Part shown: positions 42,935 through 50,840 of the stretch, one piece after another
How the letters are laid out: each line of letters starts with the position of its first letter
Numbering within the stretch: the stretch's first letter is position 1
NCBI GenBank assembly: GCA_034421015.1
Contig: DAOUKT010000008.1
Location: 34,432-98,431, forward strand
DNA: 64,000 bases
Origin: DAOUJW01 sp034421015
Lineage (GTDB): Bacteria; Chloroflexota; Dehalococcoidia; Lucifugimonadales; UBA2985
Direction of reading: 5' to 3'
Notes under the pieces: generated by a model
What the model was told of the DNA's origin: nothing
The model's database searches: none
Seen by the model: only the letters and a program-made list of their open reading frames with translations
Translations under genes and position numbers: made by a program

Positions 42935-44671
42935 CTAACTCTGCCGGTAGCGGTTGACGATTGGCAGCCGGCGGTCCCGGCCGAAGGCCCGGGGCGTTAT
43001 CTTCACGCCCGGAGGGGCCTGTCGCCGCTTGTACTCGTTGCGGTCCACCATTGCGATGACCCGCAGCACCGTCTCCGGGTCGAAGCCCATGTCCACAATG
43101 TCGGCGTAGTTCCGGTCCTGCTCCACGTATGCCTTTAGTATCCCGTCCAGCAGGTCGTAGGGAGGGAGCGTGTCCTGATCGGTCTGGTCCGGCTTCAGCT
43201 CCGCGCTGGGGGCCTTGTCGATCACGGCTTGGGGAATCACGTTCCGGGGTGAGCCGTGGTCGTTTCGATACCTGGCAAGCTGGTACACCAGGGTCTTGGG
43301 CACGTCCTTGATCACGGCAAAGCCCCCGGCCATGTCGCCGTAGAGGGTGGCGTAGCCCGTGGCGTACTCGCTCTTGTTGCCGGTAGTGAGCACCAGCCAG
43401 CCAAACTTGTTGGACAGCCCCATGAGAATGTTGCCCCTGATGCGGGTCTGCAGGTTCTCCTCGGCGACGTTGGGCTCGGCGCCCCTGAACGGCTCCTCCA
43501 GCATGTGAAGCATTGCGCCAAAGGCGTCCTCAATGGGGATGGTCATCAGCTCGATGCCCAGGTTGCGAGTCAGAGCCTCTGCGTCCAGGATGCTGCCCTC
43601 GGAGGAGTAGCGGGACGGCATGGCGACGCACAGGACGTTGTCGCTGCCCAGAGCGTCTGCTGCGATGGCGGCCGTCAGGCTGGAGTCGATGCCACCAGAG
43701 AGGCCGATGAGCACCTTCTTGAAGCCGCTCTTTCGGACGTAGTCGCCGGCGCCCAGCGCCAGGGCTGAGTAGACCTCGGCGAGAGAGTCCAGGGGCCTGG
43801 CGATGCAGGCCTCCAGCGGCTCCCTGGGTTCGCCTGGGGAGTAGTCCGAGTGCTTCACCACCTGCGAGGAGCCGATGGCGCTCAGGATGGGGCCCTCCTT
43901 CCGGGGCCGGGGGTCGCGCAGGCGATGGCGGAACACGGAGTCCATGTCCAGGTCGACCACCACAAGGTCTTCCTCGAACTGCCTGCCCCGGGCGACTAGC
44001 TCTCCACTCTGGTCGAAGACCGCGCTGCCGCCGTCGAACACCAGCTCGTCCTGGCCGCCGACGAGGTTGGTGTAGCACACAAAGACCTCATTGTCCGAGG
44101 CGCGGGTCGCCACCATGCGCTCCCGGAAGCCCAGCTTCCCGGCGTGGTACGGAGAACCGTTGATGTTAACGATAATCTCCGCGCCCGCCTCACGCTGGAC
44201 GGCCGCCGGGCCGAGGGCGTACCAGATGTCCTCGCAGATGTTGACGCCGATGTGGACGCCGTTGACGACGAAGACCGGACAGTCCGAGCCTGCCTTGAAG
44301 TAGCGGTCCTCGTCGAAGACGCCGTAGTTGGGCAGGTACATCTTGTGATAGACGCCCAGCAGCTGCCCGTCGTGGGCCACGGCAGCGGCGTTGTAGATGT
44401 CGCCCTGGGAGTCGACGAAGCCGGCAACTACGGTGATGCCACGGGATCCGGCGACCACCTCGTGCATCTTCCGGACGTTGGCCTCGATGAAGGACGGTTT
44501 GAACAGCAAGTCCTCCGGCGGGTAGCCGGGAATCGCCAGTTCCGGGAAGACCACCAGGTCGGCCTGAGCGTCCCTGGCCTTCCCGACGTACTCAAGTATC
44601 TTGGCCGTGTTGCCTTCCAGGTCGCCCACGGTTGTGTTGATCTGGGCCATAGCCAGACGTAGATTGCGCAC
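42935..44671 (-). CDS. nadE: Glutamine-dependent NAD+ synthetase
   Basis: It amidates nicotinic acid adenine dinucleotide to NAD+. The 578-residue protein has two domains. The N-terminal nitrilase-type glutaminase (1-270) has Glu in FPELAIPGYPPEDLL, a Lys in VYHKMYLPNYG, and Cys in GVNICEDIWY. The C-terminal ATP-pyrophosphatase has the PP-loop GLSGGIDSSLTA near 326-337, LTTGNKSEYATGYATLYGDMAGG, and a substrate-binding DTLPPYDLLD segment. GTG 44671 is taken as start. An extended -10 lies upstream. The end of this gene is duplicated at 42307-42349. Confidence 0.94.
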   Translation of the reverse strand: MRNLRLAMAQINTTVGDLEGNTAKILEYVGKARDAQADLVVFPELAIPGYPPEDLLFKPSFIEANVRKMHEVVAGSRGITVVAGFVDSQGDIYNAAAVAHDGQLLGVYHKMYLPNYGVFDEDRYFKAGSDCPVFVVNGVHIGVNICEDIWYALGPAAVQREAGAEIIVNINGSPYHAGKLGFRERMVATRASDNEVFVCYTNLVGGQDELVFDGGSAVFDQSGELVARGRQFEEDLVVVDLDMDSVFRHRLRDPRPRKEGPILSAIGSSQVVKHSDYSPGEPREPLEACIARPLDSLAEVYSALALGAGDYVRKSGFKKVLIGLSGGIDSSLTAAIAADALGSDNVLCVAMPSRYSSEGSILDAEALTRNLGIELMTIPIEDAFGAMLHMLEEPFRGAEPNVAEENLQTRIRGNILMGLSNKFGWLVLTTGNKSEYATGYATLYGDMAGGFAVIKDVPKTLVYQLARYRNDHGSPRNVIPQAVIDKAPSAELKPDQTDQDTLPPYDLLDGILKAYVEQDRNYADIVDMGFDPETVLRVIAMVDRNEYKRRQAPPGVKITPRAFGRDRRLPIVNRYRQS

Positions 44672-44704
44672 GTTTTCAACTCACTCGGTTGGGTTTTGGC
44701 CTAG

Positions 44705-44713
44705 AGTATAGCA
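44705..44713 (-). promoter_or_regulatory. Extended -10 promoter of nadE
   Basis: On the minus strand it reads TGCTATACT, an extended -10 with one mismatch in the hexamer, about 33 bases before the GTG start. Confidence 0.5.
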
Positions 44714-44848
44714 CAAGGAGCCGTATGCCCATCCCGCGCGCGGCCGGGCTTGGGACTGCGAGGGTAGGCCTTGGTGAAAGCACATCCAAGGGCTGGGTTG
44801 TAGTAATATGTATGGTGACCCGAAGACGCGATGGATATTAAATCTGTC

Positions 44849-44868
44849 ATTCCCGCGAAGGCGGGAAT
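44849..44868 (+). repeat. Single palindrome of the repeat family
   Basis: ATTCCCGCGAAGGCGGGAAT, preceded by CTGTC and followed by CTAGG, is the first palindrome of the composite repeat on its own. Confidence 0.7.
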
Positions 44869-44930
44869 CTAGGGGTGGGGCGTGGGTACGCTTAAGCAGA
44901 ACCGTCAACAAGAATTCAATAGGGGAAACC

Positions 44931-45248
44931 ATGCTCGCATTCGATGAAAAGGTGACAATCACGGACAGGGACGGCAGCGTAATCGGAAGCTGCCGGATGG
45001 TCGGCTGGGTGGAACACAAGGAAGCCGGTTTCAGGAGATGGCACGGGGAGTTCGTGCCTATAGCCGGGCAACCCTGGGAGTTTGCCGTAACAGCAATCGA
45101 GAGGAGCGGCCTTCAGGTGGTTTGCGAGGACGGGGCTACGGCCAGGATCCTCGCGCCGGTTGTAACCGACGCCCTCAGCTCAGGAGTGCGCTGCACCTTC
45201 GAGGGCGTCTGGCCACCGCCAAGGCCGGTCACATTGGCTGGACTATAA
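44931..45248 (+). CDS. Hypothetical protein
   Basis: The 105-residue protein has no recognised family. It reads as a small beta-rich domain: MLAFDEKVTITDRDGSVIGS, a Trp-rich stretch (RRWHGEFVPIAGQPWEFAV), AIERSGLQVVCEDGATARIL and a Pro-rich end. AGGGGAAA is eight bases before the ATG. The reading could extend upstream, but the upstream part contains repeat DNA. Codon use looks like that of its high-GC neighbours, which supports a real gene. Confidence 0.55.
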   Translation: MLAFDEKVTITDRDGSVIGSCRMVGWVEHKEAGFRRWHGEFVPIAGQPWEFAVTAIERSGLQVVCEDGATARILAPVVTDALSSGVRCTFEGVWPPPRPVTLAGL

Positions 45249-45269
45249 CCTACTCACTCATGTCAGCAA

Positions 45270-46370
45270 TTAGACGGACGCCAAAAGCTCTGACCAGCGT
45301 CGCCGGTGTCTAATGTCAGACCTGTGTTCGTCTAGTTGAGACCCTACCTCTATCAGGAAGTCCCTTCTGCCTTCTTCGCCGATAAGAACAAGGCTGACCT
45401 CCGCCAGCTTGGACAGGCTCATAACGTAGATGTTCTGGCCGCTGACAAACTCTCGCTCGACAAGCTCGTCTATTTGCTCTTGGTCTTCAACGCCTTGTTG
45501 CGCCACAAAGAATAGCTCTGCAACCTGTTTCTCGCGCACGTCAGATACCTTCCCCATCACCTGGCTCACGGTAAGCACCCTGTCCTTTACCTCTACGACC
45601 AGGACTATTGTGTCGTCCTCTGCCACGCACTCCAGGTCGGCAAGCATTCCAGTGGAAGCGTCTGATGATGTGATAGAAGCTCTCTGTACTCCCGAATACA
45701 GGCGAAATCTTCTGCCGATTACCGCAAAAAGGGCGGAGGAAAGCGCTAATAGCCTGTCACCGCCTGAGGTCTCAGCCAGAAACTCATCTATAAGCCGCAT
45801 ACACCTGGATAGGCTGATGCGTCTCGGAGTCGGATAGGCCACTCTGACCTCTGATAGCCGACGATATATCTCAATGATTACTTGTTTCAGGACATTCTTT
45901 GTGAACTCCTCGTCTCCGGCGGTTTCAACCCTCTCCAGCACGTGGCACAAGTGGTCCCAGCCCCTTTGATTTCTTTGGGCGTTGCGGTGGTGCTCGGAGA
46001 CCTCCGGTACTCTGACCGGATTGTTGACATAGGGTTCAGGAGAGCCACCCAGTACGCGGTCGTTGGTTTGGTCAAAAGGCACGATGACCCGGTGGGCTAT
46101 GGTTCGCGCATCGAATGAACCGGCCCTGTCCGCGCCTGCCTGCAATGAGCGGCAATCTACATCGGGATCGGACACCTTGGCAAGAAGCTGAGTGGGCAGT
46201 ACATAGCGGTAGGTTCTTGTGTTTGAGTTCACGGAGCGTTGGATACTTTCCCGCAGACTGCTCTCATCTTGCTCAAGAGCGTCCGATAATTGTCCGGCCT
46301 CAGCGGCAGATTGAACGCTACTCCAGATTTCATCCAGAATAGCGGCCGCATCACTTAAATCTATGGGCAT
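45270..46370 (-). CDS. SacI-family type II restriction endonuclease
   Basis: The 366-residue protein resembles the SacI restriction endonuclease family (relatives cut GAGCTC). The strongest match is SFDARTIAHRVIVPF and VLGGSPEPYVNNPVRVPEVS (about 85-125). A PD-(D/E)xK active site is visible as Asp245 in LADLECVA, then VVEVKDR with Glu260 and Lys262. It follows its methyltransferase by 18 bases on the same strand, so modification is made first. GC is lower than flanking genes. The specificity is inferred from the family only. Confidence 0.8.
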   Translation of the reverse strand: MPIDLSDAAAILDEIWSSVQSAAEAGQLSDALEQDESSLRESIQRSVNSNTRTYRYVLPTQLLAKVSDPDVDCRSLQAGADRAGSFDARTIAHRVIVPFDQTNDRVLGGSPEPYVNNPVRVPEVSEHHRNAQRNQRGWDHLCHVLERVETAGDEEFTKNVLKQVIIEIYRRLSEVRVAYPTPRRISLSRCMRLIDEFLAETSGGDRLLALSSALFAVIGRRFRLYSGVQRASITSSDASTGMLADLECVAEDDTIVLVVEVKDRVLTVSQVMGKVSDVREKQVAELFFVAQQGVEDQEQIDELVEREFVSGQNIYVMSLSKLAEVSLVLIGEEGRRDFLIEVGSQLDEHRSDIRHRRRWSELLASV

Positions 46371-46388
46371 GTCGCGCTATCAACTCTG

Positions 46389-47270
46389 TTAGAAGTTGGT
46401 CCAGAGGGCCTCTTGCCTTTGCCCTTTCACCGAGTGACAGAGCTTGGGTGGGGCTTCGTGACACTGCCAGTCCTCGTAGAGCTCGTCCATGAGGTCGCAG
46501 CGATAACCGGAGATAGCTACGTTGCCACTGCAATTGCGTAACGCCTCGGAAAGCTCTATGTGGGAAACTTCTTCCATCTCGAACCCGTATGCCTTGCTGT
46601 CTCCACGGCTGGAATGTATGTAGGGTGGATCGCAGTAGAAGAGAGTACCCGGGCTGTCGTACAGCCGTATTACATCCACCGCTGGCCTGTTCTCTATCTG
46701 GACTCTGAGCAAGCGCGTGGCTATCTCCGGGAGGTGTTCTACGCTTCCGAGCCAGCGTGAAACTACTCCGGACATCCCTGACCTGCTCGTGTTCTTGCAG
46801 TTGGCCCAGCGACCCAGCGAGGCGGTCTGAGCTAACCCAGTTCTAGACTGGCGAGCGCGAATGAAGAATCTCCGGGCGCGCTCCAGTTCATCAAGATGTT
46901 CCGTACCCTCGGACACGGCCCAGTAGAACTCTTCTCTTGAGAATGGGGTAAATGCAATATGCTTTAGCAGATCCTCCGTCTGGTCTCTCAGAACCTTGAA
47001 GAAGTTGGCAACCTCTCCATCGATGTCATTGTAAGTCTCTACCGGGGATGGGTGTCTGTTCAACAGCACCGCAGCTGAACCTGCAAATGGCTCGCAGTAA
47101 TGATGAGACTCTGGTAGGAGAGGCAGCAGCCAACTCAGGTGGTTGAATTTGCCTCCGTACCATCCAAAGGCTATCATCTTCCGTCGGCTGCGTCTCTTGT
47201 TCTCAGTGCTCCTGCTTCCAGTCTCGGTCAGTTCTCCTTGCAGATAAATTGGGGACGGCGACCTGCTCAT
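46389..47270 (-). CDS. D12-class (Dam-like) DNA adenine N6-methyltransferase
   Basis: The 293-residue alpha-class adenine methyltransferase has GWYGGKFNHLSWLLPLLP as the AdoMet-site start, motif I YCEPFAGSAAVLLN, YNDIDGEVANFFKVLRD, and the catalytic motif IV FYCDPPYIHSS near 219-229. It begins with about 31 basic residues before the conserved core, so translation may instead start at Met32. The ribosome site AAAGGAGG is nine bases before the ATG used. With the following nuclease it forms a type II restriction-modification pair. Confidence 0.88.
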   Translation of the reverse strand: MSRSPSPIYLQGELTETGSRSTENKRRSRRKMIAFGWYGGKFNHLSWLLPLLPESHHYCEPFAGSAAVLLNRHPSPVETYNDIDGEVANFFKVLRDQTEDLLKHIAFTPFSREEFYWAVSEGTEHLDELERARRFFIRARQSRTGLAQTASLGRWANCKNTSRSGMSGVVSRWLGSVEHLPEIATRLLRVQIENRPAVDVIRLYDSPGTLFYCDPPYIHSSRGDSKAYGFEMEEVSHIELSEALRNCSGNVAISGYRCDLMDELYEDWQCHEAPPKLCHSVKGQRQEALWTNF

Positions 47271-47468
47271 TGGTAAATGCCTCCTTTGCGGGATCAGCCC
47301 TTCAAGCAGTTATGGCCTGTAGATCTCTCAGCGATAATCAGACCATCCGTGCGCCAATAGTGTATCCGTTTCCGTGTAAGGCGTCAATAGCCTTAGGAGA
47401 AATTCTATAGTCAGCCTCGGAAATACTACAAGTCGCGACCGGGCCGGTTTGCGAGTAATTTGCGTCCC

Positions 47469-48683
47469 CTACCCCAACTCAAAGGACCTGGACGCCAGGT
47501 CCACAATGTAGCTCCCGATTGCCAGGGAGGACGTCGCGCCGGGCGAGGGAGCGTTGAGCACGTGTATGGCTCCCCGGGTCTCCTCTATGCGGAAGTCGTC
47601 CACAAGGGAGCCGTCCCGGTTCACAGCCTGTGCCCGCACGCCCGCGCCGCCGGACTCGACGTCGTCCGGCGTGATGTCGGGCAGCAGTCGCCGCAAGTCC
47701 TTCACGAAGACGGACTTGCTGAAGGAGCGGTGCATCTCCCCAATGCCAACCTTCCAGAACCTGCGCGCCATCGACCAGAAGCCGCCGTACGACAGGGTGT
47801 CCATGAACTCGTTCATCTTGAACGTGGTCTTGGTGTAGCCTTCCCTCGCAAAGGCCAGCACCGCATTGGGGCCGGCCTCCACCTCGCCGTTGATCCGCCG
47901 GGTGAAGTGGACGCCCAGGAATGGAAGGGCGGGATTGGGCACGGGGTAGATGAGGCCCTTGACCAGGTCACTGCGCTCCGGTTTCAGCGTGTAGTACTCG
48001 CCCCGGAATGGGATGATGCGCACGCTGGGCTTGATGCCCATCATTCGGGCGACCCTGTCCGCCGCCAGGCCCGCGCAGTTGATCAGGTTGTCGGCCTTCA
48101 CGTCGCCCTGGGTGGTCTCCAGGACCATCGATCCCTGGGTCTCCTGTATGCCCTGCACCGCCGCGCCGGTGACGACCTCTCCGCCCGCGGCCCTGATCTT
48201 GTCGGCGTAGGTGTTTGCCACCGTCTTGTAGTCAACTATGCCGGTCACGGGCACCCAGAGGGCCTTCAGCCCGAAGGCGTGAGGCTCAATCTCCTTCAGC
48301 CTCTCGGGGCCTATCTCCTCCAACCCCTCCACGCCGTTGGCGATCCCCCTCTCGTACAGGGTGTTCATCCGCCCGAACTCCGATTCGCTGGTGGCGACGA
48401 TGACCTTGCCGCACTGGTCGAACTCGATGCCGTTCTCCTCGCAGAACCTGGTGAGCAGACCAACGCCCGCGGTGCAGAACCGCGCCTTACTGGAGCCTGG
48501 GGCGTAGTAGATGCCGGAGTGGATGACCCCGCTGTTGTGGCCCGTCTGGTGCTGGGCCAGCTGCTGCTCCTTCTCCAGCACCACCACTCGACAGTCGGGG
48601 TGCCGCTCCGTGAGGCGCAGGGCCGTGGCAAGGCCGACTATCCCGCCTCCGATTATCGCCACCTGGTACTGCTGTCTGTCCAT
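47469..48683 (-). CDS. lhgO: L-2-hydroxyglutarate oxidase (LhgO-type FAD dehydrogenase)
   Basis: It oxidises L-2-hydroxyglutarate to 2-oxoglutarate, passing electrons to the quinone pool or oxygen. The 404-residue protein has the FAD loop VAIIGGGIVGLATALRL at the N-terminus, QTGHNSGVIHSGIYYAPGS, the family-specific PVTGIVDYKTVANTYA, LINCAGLAADRVARMMG, RGEYYTLKPE, PNPALPFLGVHFTRRI and GGAGVRAQAV. ATG 48683 is chosen for the GGAGGG ribosome site. A GTG five codons earlier overlaps it. It is followed by nothing co-directional within 200 bases. Confidence 0.93.
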   Translation of the reverse strand: MDRQQYQVAIIGGGIVGLATALRLTERHPDCRVVVLEKEQQLAQHQTGHNSGVIHSGIYYAPGSSKARFCTAGVGLLTRFCEENGIEFDQCGKVIVATSESEFGRMNTLYERGIANGVEGLEEIGPERLKEIEPHAFGLKALWVPVTGIVDYKTVANTYADKIRAAGGEVVTGAAVQGIQETQGSMVLETTQGDVKADNLINCAGLAADRVARMMGIKPSVRIIPFRGEYYTLKPERSDLVKGLIYPVPNPALPFLGVHFTRRINGEVEAGPNAVLAFAREGYTKTTFKMNEFMDTLSYGGFWSMARRFWKVGIGEMHRSFSKSVFVKDLRRLLPDITPDDVESGGAGVRAQAVNRDGSLVDDFRIEETRGAIHVLNAPSPGATSSLAIGSYIVDLASRSFELG

Positions 48684-48726
48684 TGGTGTTCCCTCCACGC
48701 CTGGATGGAAGCGATCCGTCCGAGGC

Positions 48727-49449
48727 TCAGAGCGACTCTATCGCCTTCTGCTGCGCCTCAAAGTGGTACTGGACCCCCTTGCCGGCCAGGGCCAGCAGGT
48801 CGTCCATTGCGTCTCTGGAGAAGGGAGCGCCCTCCGCGGTACCCTGCACCTCCACGAACTCGCCGGAGTCTGTCATCACTACGTTGAAGTCCACCTCCGC
48901 CCTGGAGTCCTCGTCGTAGCACAGGTCCAGGATGCGCTCGTCGTCCACCAGCCCCACGCTGATGGCGGCGACTGCGCCCTTGAGGGGGACGGAGGGGATG
49001 GCGCCGGTCCTGACCATGTACAGCATCGCCTGGTAGAGGGCTATGTAGGCCCCGGTAATGGAGGCGGTGCGAGTTCCGCCGTCGGCCTGCAGGACGTCGC
49101 AGTCCAAGACAATGGTGCGCTCGCCAAGGGCGTTCATGTCGGCGACGGCCCGAAGGGAGCGGCCGATAAGTCGCTGAATCTCCAGGGTACGGCCGGACGG
49201 CCTTCCGGCGTCCCGCTCGCGGGGAGTCCTGGTGAGGGTGGAGCGGGGCAGCATGTTGTACTCCGCCGTAACCCAGCCCCTGCCCTGCCCCCGCAGGAAC
49301 GGCGGCACACGCTCTTCCAGGGTGGCCGTGCAGATGACCTTGGTCTCACCCACCTCAATGAGGGCCGAGCCTTCCGGGAAAGCCAGGAAGGACGGGGTGA
49401 TGGTCACGTCCCGGGGCCGGTCGTTGGGTCTGCCGTCTACTCTGAACAT
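48727..49449 (-). CDS. rph: Ribonuclease PH
   Basis: This phosphorolytic exoribonuclease trims tRNA 3' ends. The 240-residue protein has the family blocks MFRVDGRPNDRPRDVTITPSFLAFPEGSAL pattern, VICTATLEERVPPFLRGQGRGWVTAEY, PRSTLTRTPRE, GRTLEIQRLIGRSLRAV, TIVLDCDVLQADGGTRTASITGAY, and LDLCYDEDSRAEVDFNVVMT with the metal-binding acidic residues. Length is standard. The lhgO gene is 43 bases downstream on the same strand. Confidence 0.95.
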   Translation of the reverse strand: MFRVDGRPNDRPRDVTITPSFLAFPEGSALIEVGETKVICTATLEERVPPFLRGQGRGWVTAEYNMLPRSTLTRTPRERDAGRPSGRTLEIQRLIGRSLRAVADMNALGERTIVLDCDVLQADGGTRTASITGAYIALYQAMLYMVRTGAIPSVPLKGAVAAISVGLVDDERILDLCYDEDSRAEVDFNVVMTDSGEFVEVQGTAEGAPFSRDAMDDLLALAGKGVQYHFEAQQKAIESL

Positions 49450-49516
49450 GGACTTGTTGCGGGCGGTGGAGCGCCGGACGCCCTGTGCGCGAGTCTAACA
49501 CCTGCGCCCCCAGGTT

Positions 49517-50731
49517 TCAACGACCGGTAGGTATCGGGACAGGCTGCACCTCCAGCGAAAAGGGCGCATACCCCACCAACTCCACGAAGCCCGCGCCGGC
49601 AACGGGGGCGCCATTCCTGACCCCAACTGCCTTGACCGACCCCTCCCAGTAGATCACGGGAACGAATCCTGTCAGCGTGAACTCGGCCTCCTCAATCGAG
49701 GGAGCCAGCGTCAGGTCCAGTTCAAGCGAGTCGACCCGCAGGTTCCAGTTCATTGGGTACACGGCCCCGGACTCGGAGCTGGTCCAGGACCCGGTGGGCT
49801 CCAGCGCGATGTCGCTGCCGGGCAGGTGCATCGGAGCGGAGTCGGGCGGGACGTAGGTGCCGTAGGAGTCTATCGGCTTGAGGCCGTCCTGTTCCCATAC
49901 CACGGAAACCGTGAGGTCTGAGCCGTCGTCCAGATTGAGGCTGAGCCAGTCCCAACCGATGCCCATGGTGGTGAACTCGCCCCACTGGTGGTCCATCCAC
50001 GTCACTCCGGTGACGGCGTGGGTGACGCCGTCAGCCGTCACCGTGCCGGAGGTCTCCAGCCGGGTGCGAGAGTAGTAGTATGTCTTGCCCGCTATGCCCA
50101 GGTCCACCAACCCGGTATTGTAGTGGAGTACGGCCGGCTTCCGAGAGATGGCCTCAAGCTCTACGTCATACTCCCCGACTCCGAACTTGAGGTCATACGT
50201 CTCGCCATCGCCGCTCATCCTCCAATCGGCTACCGGCACGTCGAACTCCCCCGGAGTCCGCTCCGGAGCTGGGAAGACGGCTTTCTCATCGGTCAGGTGC
50301 ACGCCGTTGTCGTGGTCGGCCCAGCTCAGCTGCGCCAGCCTGGACGTCAGGCCCGGGGGCAGCACGGACTGGAAGGTGACGTAGTGGTAGCTGAACTCCC
50401 GTCCGTCCTCAGCCGTCATGTGGCCGTTGAAGTACCACCACTCCAGGTCGGTCAGATGAGCGCCCTCGTCCTGGGGCAGCTGCACCATACCCGCCGGTGT
50501 CGGCGCCGGCATCGCAGTCGCAGGCAGGGTCGTGGCAGTGGCCGTCGGCATGGCAGAGGGCGCGGGTTGCAAGGTCGGAGTCGGCGCGGGAGTAGCTGTG
50601 TGGGTGGCGGTTGCAGGAGAAGGCGCTTCGGGCGAGACCTCGGCGGCGCCGGAACAAGCACCCGCAGCGAAGACCAGGAAGATAGCCGCGAACAGGGAAG
50701 AGCCGACTCGAAACGGGTTGGGGAAAAGCAT
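49517..50731 (-). CDS. CrtC/AttH-like lipocalin-domain lipoprotein
   Basis: The 404-residue surface lipoprotein has a signal peptide ending in FAAGAC (lipidated Cys26), a Thr/Pro/Ala-rich linker to about residue 85, and then a two-part lipocalin-like domain related to AttH and carotenoid 1,2-hydratase (CrtC): LEWWYFNGHMTAEDGREFSYHYVTFQSV, VTGVTWMDHQWGEF, and GWDWLSLNLDDGSDLTVSVV. Members hydrate or bind hydrophobic molecules. The substrate here is unknown. An extended -10 (TGTTATCAT) lies 13 bases before the ATG. Confidence 0.82.
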   Translation of the reverse strand: MLFPNPFRVGSSLFAAIFLVFAAGACSGAAEVSPEAPSPATATHTATPAPTPTLQPAPSAMPTATATTLPATAMPAPTPAGMVQLPQDEGAHLTDLEWWYFNGHMTAEDGREFSYHYVTFQSVLPPGLTSRLAQLSWADHDNGVHLTDEKAVFPAPERTPGEFDVPVADWRMSGDGETYDLKFGVGEYDVELEAISRKPAVLHYNTGLVDLGIAGKTYYYSRTRLETSGTVTADGVTHAVTGVTWMDHQWGEFTTMGIGWDWLSLNLDDGSDLTVSVVWEQDGLKPIDSYGTYVPPDSAPMHLPGSDIALEPTGSWTSSESGAVYPMNWNLRVDSLELDLTLAPSIEEAEFTLTGFVPVIYWEGSVKAVGVRNGAPVAGAGFVELVGYAPFSLEVQPVPIPTGR

Positions 50732-50743
50732 CGCCTGTCTGCA

Positions 50744-50752
50744 ATGATAACA
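50744..50752 (-). promoter_or_regulatory. Extended -10 upstream of the AttH-like gene
   Basis: On the minus strand the sequence is TGTTATCAT, identical to the element after rpoD. It ends 12 bases before the ATG at 50731, so the transcript would have a very short leader of about five to six bases. Confidence 0.45.
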
Positions 50753-50781
50753 CAGATTCCCGGTTCACTGAGGCGCTTGGT

Positions 50782-50810
50782 TTGCATACTCCAGGCCAGG
50801 ATGGTACACT
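50782..50810 (+). promoter_or_regulatory. Promoter of the GH15 gene
   Basis: TTGCAT (50782-50787), a 17-base spacer and TACACT (50805-50810, preceded by TGG) lie 30 bases before the ATG. It is divergent from the AttH-like gene's promoter. Confidence 0.65.
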
Positions 50811-50840
50811 CCTCGCATCCGTCGGCCGTTCTCCCAAACT

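Noticed and set aside
47460..48887. 475-codon plus-strand reading opposite lhgO
   Set aside because: Antisense shadow of a well-supported FAD enzyme, composed of Val/Leu/His-rich sequence.
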